The position numbers were made by a program, and so were the translations under genes. The notes beneath the pieces were generated by a model. It was not told where the DNA came from. It made no database searches and saw only the letters and a program-made list of their open reading frames with translations. DNA of 64,000 nt from Cliona cf. orientalis. Lineage: Eukaryota; Porifera; Demospongiae; Clionaida; Clionaidae. This document shows positions 25,101 through 34,300 of this stretch, piece by piece (position 1 is the stretch's first letter; each line of letters opens with the position of its first letter). The stretch is taken from NCBI GenBank assembly GCA_963930775.1, contig OZ005703.1:4216001-4280000 (forward strand), in the 5' to 3' direction.

Positions 25101-28100
25101 GTGGGGAGACAACTAGCACGATACTGAATCCGGTAGGTTTTTGAAGCAAGCAATCAAACACCGCTGGTAGACAGGCATAGCACAGACTCTTCCCGTATCC
25201 CGTTGGAAGCACTCCAAACACGTCATGGCCAGTCACGAAGGATTCCACGATCTGCAGCTGCTCTGACTTCATCCCTTCGTAGCCCATCGTCCTACTGGCA
25301 GCAACAGCCGCTTCCCGAACTGCGTTCGCCGTGAACATCACCAACCAGCCGATTCACGCTTCTCGCTAAGCTCGCGGTTAACAGCCACTTGAGCCACTTG
25401 AATCCTGCAATCTGATTGGACTGCAATTTTTCTGCAGTTGGAACAAATCCGGGTATACGCGTGATTCCCAACCTTCCCCCTCTCCCCGCGAAGGTTGGGC
25501 TCCGCCCAACTAATTCAACTCTTGCTCAATCTTTACGTTCATTTCGAACGGCTCCGCCCAGGTCCATTTAATTGCTTTCCGGGTCACGCGTAGTATGCGG
25601 AAACGCCATACACGTGCATAGCAACGCCTTTAGACCATAATTTCTCGATTTTGGGGGTGTGGCGCGATTGCAAACAAAGCGCTGTATCTCCACAATGAAG
25701 CGCGCGATCGGCCTAAGACTTGAACGCGGGTTAGCTCTATGGAAGAGCTTATCAATCATGCATCGAACTCAATTTTCAGAAAAAATCCCATACGGAGGGT
25801 TTTCCCAAATCCGGTCACATATCCACTTGTGAATGACATAGGATACAATGTAAAGTTTCAACAAAAACTACCAGGCTTGCATTACACAACAATGTTGACC
25901 ACGCCCTCCAAAGGACATAATGGACACTTTGGTGGCTTCCTAAATGAACATGCTCCAGAGAGATACCGTACCCTCGCAAAAGTGGGGCCCCATGGGCGGT
26001 GCCTCTTACATTGGGCCAAGATTGGGGGATGGGCCAATATTCGAGGTATCAGTATCGCGTTTAGACACAAAAGAGCGCCCAGGTAAGTTACCCACGTTAT
26101 CTTCATAATTTGAATAGTAGCAGCGGCTACTATTGATTTCAGCCTTATTCAAGCACGGTTACCAATCCAGAGCAAGGGCAGCTGCGATACTTCGTGTGTC
26201 ATTGATTGCAGCCGTATTAAGCGGGTGTGGCTATGATTGCTAGTCGTGCACGATCGTTCAATTGTGCTGAAACATGGCATAAAGCTAATTAGACTTAGTT
26301 TTATGAGGTTACTTATCGATCTTACATTGATTATTTGATGTTTAGTCCTCATAAACCAGCCATTTGACCTGCGATTTCAAGGACAGCTACACATGGACAC
26401 ATATTCGAGCAAATACTAGACAAGAAAATTGAGCCCAAAGAGGGGGGGGGGGGGGGGGGGGTGGGCCGACATTCCGTAGTGGGCCCTCTTTCGCAAGGGT
26501 ACGGTACAGTGTATATCCTTGAGGAGGCAGTCTACTTCCATGCATTATGAGCCAGCCTTAATGGTATCTATACTTTCTCAACCAGCTATTCAAATTGCCT
26601 TTTGATAGCTAGCATACAAGATACATGTATGTGTAGCTTAGCACTGGTATATTATGCAGTAGTTTAGTTTGCGATTATGCGAATTTTATCAAAGCCACAA
26701 AATTTAAAAAAATCACAAAATAAACATGCGCATTACATACATTGTGCAACAGAGCGGCCGGCCGAGATGCGCACCATGAATGCCAGTCAATGTTACAACA
26801 CAATTGACAAAGTTTTACCTCACATAACATACATGTACCAATCCTATGGTATACACTCAGAACTACAATCTACAGTTGAATCTACACTAAGACCTCCTGT
26901 TTAAGGCAAAACAGAAATGTATGTTTGCATTTTTGCCACTATGGTACAGACATTGATGTCTATACCATAGTGGCAGTATCATCACGCGCACCCGAGGGCA
27001 AAATAACTGGTGTTAACTGGTGCGGCCAACCATGTATCAACTATTACTTGTAGTTTAAAGTGTGGACAGTCCTTAATGCACCTGAGTAGGAAATCAGCCG
27101 CAAACTACATTCATGTACATGTACCTTATAATATTATATAGTGAAACAGTACCTATGGTGAGATTTCTGGTCTTTTTATACTATATACAACGAAAAATAT
27201 TTTTCAGAGCGACAATTTTCTTATATAGTCTGTGTCATTACATGAGGGCATGGATACGCGTCTTGGATGCGCCCGGTTGCTATGAGAAAGTCCGCACTAC
27301 AAGGCTCAGGATTGGTCAGAACTGTAGGGCCGTGTGCCTCGGGCCATAGCTACGTACAGCTTAGCTAGAGATGCACTGTCGAACGATCGGCGCGAAAGCG
27401 CCGCGCGCCTGCTAAGCAGGCGCTGGCGATAGCCACCGAGCCTCGAGTGAAGCGAGAGGCGAGGTCTGTTGCCTGTTCTTTATCACACCTGTCAGTAGTC
27501 CGGTAGCAATGTTCGAGCAGAGGGAGAACATCGCCATTGCACACGTACACTTAGTTGTCATGTGGGGTGTGGCCTCTGCAACCACTTCCATCTGCGCATG
27601 CGCACGGTACTAATGGGTAATCTTGCCCAGACAGGATACTGTTTGTGCATGTACTACAATGTACGTCTCTATGTTTTGTGAGCATGTACTGTTAATAGAT
27701 GATCATGCATACTAACCACATTATCCCATGATTGTGACATTAAACATACTTGTTTTTAGAAGAAATTTTATGGTATGATCGAAAAATACAGCAGCAAATT
27801 TAACCAAGCCAATGACGTCTTCTGCCATGCTTTTACATGTATCTCAACTCGGCCTCAAACTAATAGTCGCTCATGGCTTGTGATGGGAGTCTAGATTCAA
27901 TGGAACGTGGAATAGTGGAATACTGGAATGGCAATTAACGACCCTGTACCGGTTTTACTTGTTGTGATGTAATAATATGGGAGTATCCGGGCCATACTAC
28001 TAGTCTACCCACTCTATGATGATCTCCTGAATGTTATTTTGCACTACTTGCCGTTGTAAACACAAACACTATGAATGGTGGCTGCACTGCACTCTACTGT

Positions 28101-31100
28101 ACATGCACACATTGAACTCAGCCCTGAAAGGGAACTATTACAACTAGGTTTGGGTGTAGGGTAGAAATTAGCTCATCAAGGGTTAGATTCTCTAGTTTAC
28201 ATGTAGGTGTGCCAACAAACACTAGAATTTTCCCCGAGAAAAAGTTTGTGACTCACCTATGCCTGATCGTGTAAGTTGATCCATCCTGATTGACCATCAA
28301 CACCTTATACATTCGTGGATAAATCTTCTTATAGTTTGCTACTGGGAGTGGCTTTCCGTCAGGCCCAAGCCCCAGTTTCTCCAAACGCTTAGCTGCCTTT
28401 GATAGTCCAGATGCACGACGGTAATGAAACCAGAGTCTTCTCTCCCATTCTTGACTAGTTCTAATGCATGAAATATGTCTGCAAACAAATTTGTCATACA
28501 GTATTAACATAGTACATAAACTGTACCATGCTTCAAAAAATTCAGCCCACTAATTAGTCAATATCTGAATCACTGCAATACAACATGTACATATAGTTGT
28601 GCACGTGCAAACGAGTAAGTGCAAGTACTATGATAAAGCATAAGGATAGCAGTACATATCAATACCGTACTTAATCTAATACTACGTATGGAAAAAAAAA
28701 TAATTTCATTTTTGAAAAACGCACGATTTTCTGGTAAAGGTCGTCAATCGCTCCATATAATATACGTTATGAGAATTCGTAAAATGCTAATTTCTTACGT
28801 TAGATTGGATCATACGTTGTATTCGATTAACTACGGTATCATACATGTATCTATACAAGGCTCTGACTTCAAGGAGTGTCTAAATAATATTCGCTCGGGA
28901 TTCTACTCTAAATCACGTAGAAATGTCCTAAAGAATGTCTAACAAATTTAGATCATAGCAATCAAGCGGGCAGCGGTGGCGAGCTTCTTGATCTAGAAGT
29001 GTTGCCATAGTCTCGTACGGCCCAGCAATGAAGTGAATCTACAATGACTGTTAGAACTGTTGTCTGAATATCACTTAACTCTCCTGTGTCTCAACACTGG
29101 CAAGTTGCTGTTCGCTTTGTTTCTCAGGTGCGCTTGCTAACTCAGCAAGCTCCAAACGGACTCCACCTACTAATTATTGCATCACGCATGCATGATGTTG
29201 CTTACTGTGAGTGGCTTGTGGTTGTATACTCAACCATTGGTACTAGGATATTGGTGCTTCAACTGGGCTGCTAGACTGCAGTTTCTGTCTCAATTTTTGT
29301 ATCCATGGATACAGCCAAGCTTTTGGCCTCATGCTTCATGCTATGAAATTTACAGGTGTCTATGAGAAATAGACACCTCCTCCTGACCAATCGATCTAGT
29401 CTGTATAATATTATACTGAGCTGCAATAATATTACCGTAGTTAATCGAATACAACGCATGATCCAATTTAACGCAATAAATTAGCATTTTACAAATTCTC
29501 ATAACACATATATATATGGAGCGATTGACGACCTTTACCAGAAAAATGTGCGTTTTCAAAATTGAAATTATTTTTTTTCCATGTGTAGCATTAGATTAAG
29601 TACGGTATCTAGATATCGAATAAGGTACCCAATTCCACGATGTACCAATCCAGACAGCTTTTGGCACTTACAACTATGCATTTCTAGCCTACGGTATATA
29701 ACATTCATAGTTGCCAAGTGTCTCTAAATGACCGGGAGTGGAGTCAGATTGTTACTCTTGCACAACCTCACCTTTATGCTTGGGTCCAATATAATGCCGT
29801 ATAGCCAGAAATATTGGCGGGAATTAAATTTGGTGATTGAGCCCAAAATCGCTATTGTAAGAATATTGGTGGTTCGGTACGGGATCGCCATACGTATTAT
29901 ATGCGAGTAGGAAATTTTGGCGGATTCTAATTTGGCGATTGTAATATAGACCGCCAAACTGCCAAATTTTCCGGCTATACGGTATTATGGAGCTGTTCTG
30001 CTGTAACATGCACTAGTGCATTGGTTTTACATGTACATGTACACAATGTATGTGACATCATTTTAGAGCACATACTCTTTCTAATCATTATCTGAGTCAA
30101 TTATAATTATCTCCCACACATATTATGAGCAATAAGGGGAAAAGCAATTGTTTTTTTTTCTGTTGTCTTTCATCTACATAAAAATCGTCAGATCTCGGAA
30201 TCTAGACATCTGAGGGACTTGTACTAGCCTCGTCCCCAGGCCCTTTGAGGGGAGGAGGAGAAAGGGCCTGGTACACACTGTTTGCGCATGCTCAGTTACC
30301 CTAAGAATCTTAGGGGATCGGATATTTCCTAGTATACTTGCCCTTTGACCTTAACTCCTTTGGCAAGCTTAAAACGGTTCGAGTTTCGAGCGAGACTTCG
30401 AGGAAGCTCAAGGGACTTCGCCTTATCGATCAACGAAGGACTGCCTCGACTCCAATCGGAGTAGGCGCGCGTTTAGCACGAGCGCTAGTGCGAAGGTCAG
30501 AAGGTCATTCCGTATTCTGTAGACATATGGATCGTTTCACTTATCAGCACGTGGTAGGGGTTAGTGTACGTAAACTTTTACGGACGTTTTTACGGAAAAG
30601 TTGACGCATGCGCAAACGGTGTGTACCAGGCCCTTTCTCCTCCTCCCCTCAAAGGGCCTGGGGACGAGGCTAGACTTGTACACACAACCGATATCTGTCG
30701 AAGTTTATATTGAGAATCTCTGATCGTTTGGTAATTAAGGCCCATGAACATCGCAAACACTATGCCTTCATAATACGTAACACCCACTGCTAGCCATGTG
30801 CCTTCCACTCATGCACACAACCTACATGTATATGTAGCATAATGTCATCAACAGGCTCATACATGCTGCTCTATAGATGCAGGGTGCAGATACAGCGTGC
30901 AGGGTATGTGCTCTGTCTACTCAGGCTCAAGAGTCATAGTATGACCTCTGGGCGTATACCTTGCATGTATCTTAAGTTTTGTTCTTTCTCTTTTCGGCCA
31001 TGCATACCAGCCACATTATCCTGTTATGATTATAATAATATTATGTAACATCGCGTATTTACTCGTATTAAATATACAGCGACTCATAGTAAAACAGCAG

Positions 31101-31228
31101 TGTATGATCCATTTAAATATTCACCTTACTAATGAAAGAGTTCCAGATATCGGTAATAGAGAGTGAAATAAAACGCTGGAGCTATGACCTGAGCAACAAG
31201 AAACGTTCATCCACCAGCAAAGCGCCAT
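16160..31228 (-). CDS. MRPL55: Mitochondrial large ribosomal subunit protein mL55
   Basis: Exons (minus): 31125-31228 (likely), 28257-28478, 16160-16328. All junctions are GT-AG and in phase (2, then 2), giving 164 aa. The middle exon carries YPRMYKVLMVNQDGSTYTIRHR-type sequence and the last exon FPHKIITLPLDLSTL with an acidic/basic tail ending RYKHLLK. These align in order with vertebrate MRPL55 (YPVLLVKQDGSTIHIRYRE…MPIDLDTLSPEERRAR…). mL55 is a metazoan-specific mitoribosome component. The first exon encodes 34 residues rich in hydrophobic, Ser and Cys residues (MALCWWMNVSCCS…), assigned only by position, start codon and phase; a mitochondrial presequence is expected there. The 11.9 kb second intron is large and contains the RecQ/DUF6589 transposon. 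Confidence 0.88.
16611..16807. mobile_element. MITE family A
   Basis: The left part GTATAGCCAGAAATATTGGC and right part GCCAAATTTTCCGGCTATAC are inverted; TA flanks are present, with the first bases of the left end slightly mutated. It lies in the large MRPL55 intron. Confidence 0.68.
17328..17912. repeat. Dispersed repeat R1, copy 1
   Basis: It opens ACTAGGGTGATGTAAATCAT and closes with TGTGGGGCTCGCTCAGGCTC…CCCCAAT after a (CATA)n tract near 17820-17848. A second copy with the same landmarks in the same order is at 34997-35598. The last ~50 bases, a GGGGCTCGC…GCTCGCCCC hairpin, recur alone near 45776-45843 and 56740-56798. Confidence 0.65.
18165..18440. repeat. Dispersed repeat family D, copy 2 (reverse)
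   Basis: ACTACATCCCTCGTCCCTCA, the CGCCATAATTTGAACTAGG region and GTTCTGGATCCCAACACCCT appear in reverse complement and order relative to the 9862-10250 copy. A further partial copy runs about 18540-18830. Confidence 0.55.
18973..19005 (+). repeat. Left outer terminal inverted repeat
   Basis: It pairs with 25785-25817 in inverse orientation over TGACCGGATTTGGGAAAACC followed by CTCCGTA and GGGATT. One base differs (A against T after CCGTA). Confidence 0.85.
19338..19410 (+). promoter_or_regulatory. Left inner inverted repeat / probable promoter of the DUF6589 gene
   Basis: TAGTTGGGCGGAGCCCAACC opens this 73 bp block, which contains a short palindrome (GTTGGGC…GCCCAAC), a G-rich run GGGGAGAGGGGGAAGG, GCGTATACCCGG and ATTTGTTCC. 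It matches the complement of 25439-25512 with one visible substitution. It ends 129 bp before the DUF6589 start codon. CCGGATTTG is shared with the outer repeat, suggesting a common protein-binding site. Confidence 0.65.
22147..22349. mobile_element. MITE in the last intron of the DUF6589 gene
   Basis: CCGTACACGTTCTAATTAACG on the left and GTTAATTAGATCGGCTACGG on the right form imperfect inverted repeats flanked by TA. It occupies most of the 22131-22420 intron, so splicing removes it. It belongs to the CCGTA-end superfamily and uses the larger transposon as its host. Confidence 0.72.
22927..23201 (-). mobile_element. Solo LTR-like insertion inside the DUF6589 coding region
   Basis: The 275 bp block starts TGTGACG and ends CGTCACA and is bounded by CGTG on both sides (22923-22926 and 23202-23205). 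These TG…CA ends with a short inverted repeat and 4 bp duplication are what a solo LTR of a Ty3-like retrotransposon leaves. Read on the minus strand it has a CTTATATGG box and an AATAAAAG signal, in the order expected of an LTR. Removing the block and one CGTG restores the coding frame, so the insertion is recent relative to the gene. Confidence 0.75.
23902..25338 (-). CDS. RecQ-type DNA helicase of the transposon
   Basis: Exons (minus): 25078-25338, 24792-25012, 23902-24733, GT-AG and in phase, giving 437 aa. Superfamily 2 helicase motifs appear in order: motif I LPTGYGKS (Lys50), Ia VVSPLVALMKDQ, Ib YITPE, motif II IDEAH (153-157) followed by W-G-x-x-FR, the RecQ aromatic-loop position, motif III LTATAT, motif IV IVYCQS, motif V TIAFGLGLD and motif VI YIQETGRAGRDG. 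The C-terminus is cysteine-rich (CMCCDIC, CNCECC), resembling the RecQ zinc-binding subdomain; winged-helix and HRDC domains are absent. RecQ enzymes are 3'-5' DNA helicases. No stop or frameshift is visible. The ATG lies 100 bp inside the right inner repeat. It probably unwinds DNA during movement of the element; that role is inferred only from position. Confidence 0.92.
25439..25512 (-). promoter_or_regulatory. Right inner inverted repeat / probable promoter of the RecQ gene
   Basis: This is the inverted partner of 19338-19410. It lies 100 bp upstream of the RecQ start codon, so both genes of the element start just inside almost identical sequence. Confidence 0.65.
25785..25817 (-). repeat. 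Right outer terminal inverted repeat
   Basis: It reads GGGTTTTCCCAAATCCGGTCA at the outer end on the plus strand, the complement of the left end at 18973. Confidence 0.85.
25966..26504. mobile_element. MITE family C (inverted relative to 10257)
   Basis: CCGTACCCTCGCAAAAG at the left and CTTTCGCAAGGGTACGG at the right, TA on both sides. The body contains the same segments as 10257-10776 in opposite order, and a run of about 20 G at 26442-26461. Confidence 0.78.
26505..28256. other. Remainder of the large MRPL55 intron
   Basis: No gene recognised. It holds dispersed repeat R2 (27400-27745) and AT-rich unique sequence, up to the intron's donor at 28256. Confidence 0.6.
27400..27745. repeat. 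Dispersed repeat R2, copy 1
   Basis: Landmarks are AAGCGAGAGGCGAGGTCTGTT, CTTCCATCTGCGCATGCGCA, TACTGTTAATAGA and ATTGTGACATTAAACATAC. They recur in the same order at 35640-36035, and the first part recurs inverted near 47040-47210. Confidence 0.65.
28665..28836. mobile_element. MITE family B, full copy
   Basis: It starts CCGTACTTAATCTAATAC, ends ATTCGATTAACTACGG and is TA-flanked. The interior contains TTTTCTGGTAAAGGTCGTCA. It lies in MRPL55 intron 1, 187 bp upstream of exon 2. Confidence 0.8.
29435..29605. mobile_element. MITE family B, opposite orientation
   Basis: It starts CCGTAGTTAATCGAATAC and ends AGATTAAGTACGG, TA-flanked; it is the reverse complement of the 28665-28836 copy over nearly all its length. 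Confidence 0.8.
29797..29982. mobile_element. MITE family A
   Basis: It starts CCGTATAGCCAGAAATATTG and ends AATTTTCCGGCTATACGG. TA follows the right end; the left flank reads TG, probably a mutated TA. Confidence 0.75.
30225..30672. mobile_element. Foldback MITE with 9 bp target duplication (MULE-like)
   Basis: TAGCCTCGTCCCCAGGCCCT at the left and its complement at the right open arms of about 70 bp. GACTTGTAC is duplicated exactly outside both ends (30216-30224 and 30673-30681). A 9 bp duplication fits Mutator-like transposases. The 300 bp interior has an 88-codon plus-strand frame (30338-30604) with no family match, taken as chance. Confidence 0.82.
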
Positions 31229-31368
31229 GTGGAGGTCAAAGGTTAAAACGAGATCGTGATCATGTGACCATAGATTGTATACATGTACCGTGTATACGCG
31301 TGCGCGTATATTAAAATAAGGCCTTCGGCTAGGAGGAGGTGTAGCTGCTCGTAGCTTGTGTGCTCAAA
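31229..31368. promoter_or_regulatory. Shared divergent promoter of MRPL55 and CTNS
   Basis: Only 140 bp separate the MRPL55 (-) and CTNS (+) start codons, so one region probably serves both. It contains TCATGTGA at 31260-31267, the M-box type of E-box bound by MITF/TFE factors that drive lysosomal genes in vertebrates. At 31233-31245 it has AGGTCA-A-AGGTTA, a DR1-like pair of nuclear-receptor half-sites. These matches are seen in the sequence; use by factors here is inferred. Confidence 0.5.
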
Positions 31369-34300
31369 ATGGCTGCTGGACGGTTTCTAGAGATACTGGT
31401 TGTGTTTATCTTCGTAATACGTGCTTGTCGAGGTGAATGTATTGTTGACAGCCGTTATGGTGGGTCATATGCTGATTATACACATGTATGATGTCATGTA
31501 TTGTTGTACTGGGTCTGGGGTACCCTTTGTATCAGTATACATTATTTGATGCCGGCCTTTTATAAATAATTATTGTGGTAGGTGGTGAATATCAAATGTG
31601 CGTCAATCGTCCCAGCACAGTAAAAGTTGGTGACAATGCAACTCTAGAGATCTACCTGAAGTAAGTATTACATTAGTGTAGAACATGATTTAATAAAGGG
31701 GGCTCTGTAGGCGAGGGTCTAGTATTGGCACGTTTCGGAACTTGAAGGAAGGGGTACCCGCAGCCTCTACGGTTCCTATGCCTATGTGTATATGTCCATC
31801 TGACTATCAATGATTTCTACTAACCTGATGGAGGTCAGCTGTACTGTATCTGTGTCCATGGCCTCCCCATCACTTTCAAATAATTTTTATGTGCATATGA
31901 GCAGAAATCATGTGGCGTACAGTAGGCATAGGTAGGTATGGCCAGCAAAATTGCACTGTTTGTGATGCCAAGAGTATATAATATACTCTTGGTGATGCTC
32001 ATAGACCATTCTGAACAATTTTTACTGATTCTATGTACCGTGTTTATGCTAATAGAACGCATGATCCAATTACCGCAAGAAAATTCAATTCCAGGAATTT
32101 TCTGTATTCTATTAGAACGGAAGCGACTGTCTGTAATTATTTTCTATGAATCCAATTAGCGCAATAGTGCTAAGGTGAGGCTATTACGCATGCTCAAACC
32201 GCGTGCTGCACGGTTAAACCACACCTGCTTGCGTTCTGGATATCTCGCTCTGTCTCTCGGACTCGTTGCTAGCTATAGCTAACCAAATCGCAAGTGTCGT
32301 TCGTCGTTTATGAGGGTACTAAACTACACTCGGGACTGACCTTAGTTGGAACTGCACTAAGTCCAGCAGCCAGGGCCTCAGGCTGCGATCAGCACGATTC
32401 AGTGGCATCGTTAACCATGCGGCGCGGCTGTCAGAAGGCCTTTCTCATGCTACCCTCGTGATGATCGGGGCCAGGGCACAGGTACGATACCATCGATAGC
32501 CACTATTCGCCGTCGCTCAAAGCTATGCTAATTGTTCTATTACAACGTAACATCTAATTAACGCAAGAAAATTCACTTCCTGGAATTGTTTTGACTCTAA
32601 TTGTGCGCAAACCAGATTTGAAATTCTTTTTTTTTTGCTTGCGTTCTATTAGCATAAACACGGTATATGTACTTACATGTACAAGTCGCTCAGATGCTGA
32701 GATCTTGAGATTTGGAAATTTTTGTGCCAATAATGATAGGCAATAGACAATAAACAAAATTGATCATACTCCTTGTGTATGCGAGCGGGGAAATAATGCT
32801 CAACTATGTAGTTAAACTAATGAGACTTAAGGTTATGGTCAACAGTTTCATGAATAATTAATAAAACACTCTGTACATGTTGTATATCATAACTATAAAC
32901 TCCTATATAGTCTGTTCCAGCCTTCTCCTTATTTCTTTCTGCTACTCATGGCCTAGAAAAAGCTTACTCGAACGATATCTTCTGGTCTTGGTCCGCGCGA
33001 GCAGTTTCACCACCGTTTCACAAGTTTTCACGTCAGTTTTTGCTTAGACATTGGCAGCCTACATGTAGCTATAGGCTCCACTTTCAGCAGTAAGCTTTCA
33101 TCACTCTCGAGGGCCACAGGTAGCGTTTTTGCTTCAAAACCGTTCCTCTTTCGATAGACTCCACAAAGCGCTGGCGCGAGCGGCTCCTTGAACTGAACCG
33201 CTGCGCATAAAGTCGGCCATAGCTCTGGCCTCGAACATACTAAACGCAAAATTGAAACGTGTGGCCCTGCCTCTATTGTTGCAGAATTAGAACGGACCGT
33301 ATATACGGTATCCTACATGTATGTTTTTAACTACGCGAAAACTGACGTGAAATTTTTAAGCGCTTGCCGTCCATTGCTTTGTATGGAGATAAATGTTCGT
33401 GCACGGCGCGAAATTAAACTGTATACCGTAACCTTAAGCTGATTTGGTATCATAGAGTTGATAGACACTGTATGTGCATAAGTAGGGATTACTTGGACAA
33501 GCATGTATGATATAAATCTCAGAGCAGGTACATTTGTAACTTCCTAAAATAAACCCTGATCTATTTATCAAGACCAAGAACATTCATGAAAGATAATGTG
33601 CACGTCAGAACCAGAATATTACTGAGCCTATACTAGTGATCACATCCCTCAGCATCTTTGCTGTATACAGGCAATTTGAGTACATGTGTATACTTATAAT
33701 CTGTTATTTTCTTTGTAGTCCTGGCTATGTTGATAATGCTACCAACTCAACACTGACTCTAAATCTTTCCCTTGCTCATGAGTTGGCTAAATACCCTCAT
33801 CAGGTAAATATGGAAACCCAAGTTCACTGTCATACATGTAAGTGCATGTTGTGTTTATGCTAATAGAACGCAAACAAAAAAATTTTAGCGTGATTTTCTG
33901 GTAAATGTAGTCACACTTTACATTAAGCTGTATTACGAGAAGAATGCAAACTTTCTTCACCCCTCAACTGCGGACACCTGTAATAATATAATGGGCAATT
34001 CTGAATATCCAGATTGTATCTCCATAGACTTCAATATAATATTTCAACCCCCACAACAGCTGACACTTTGCTTGGCCCCAGTACAATCACTGCCCATACA
34101 AACTCACCCTTATAGTGGACACTTTGGTGAAAAATTTGCAGACTCACTTGTTAAATAGCAAGAAGAGCTAAAGGCTAGCTATAGTGCTACAAGTGCACTA
34201 GAACTGCTAATATCTGTGTTAGCAAGCTGGACTAGCTTCTATGTGAGGTCATGGGTCACATTATATCATCAGTTATAGCAGTAAGCCACACCCACCATAC

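Larger units (their letters stand above)
18973..25817. mobile_element. ~6.8 kb transposon carrying a DUF6589 protein and a RecQ helicase
   Basis: Outer inverted repeats begin TGACCGGATTTGGGAAAACC at 18973 and end with its complement at 25817; about 33 bp match with one or two differences. Inner inverted repeats of 73-74 bp (19338-19410 and 25439-25512) lie just upstream of the two genes, which converge: DUF6589 gene (+, 19540-23702) and RecQ gene (-, 23902-25338), with about 200 bp between stops. Nothing else inside is coding. No convincing target duplication is visible: the left flank ends in an ATATAT run and the right flank is CATATCC. The element sits in the large MRPL55 intron. Intact RecQ but damaged DUF6589 suggests this copy is immobile or dependent on another copy. 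Confidence 0.85.

Noticed and set aside
30338-30604. 88-codon plus-strand ORF between the arms of the 9 bp-duplication element
   Set aside because: It is confined to the interior of a non-autonomous foldback element, is Arg-rich without known motifs and has no splice or promoter context.
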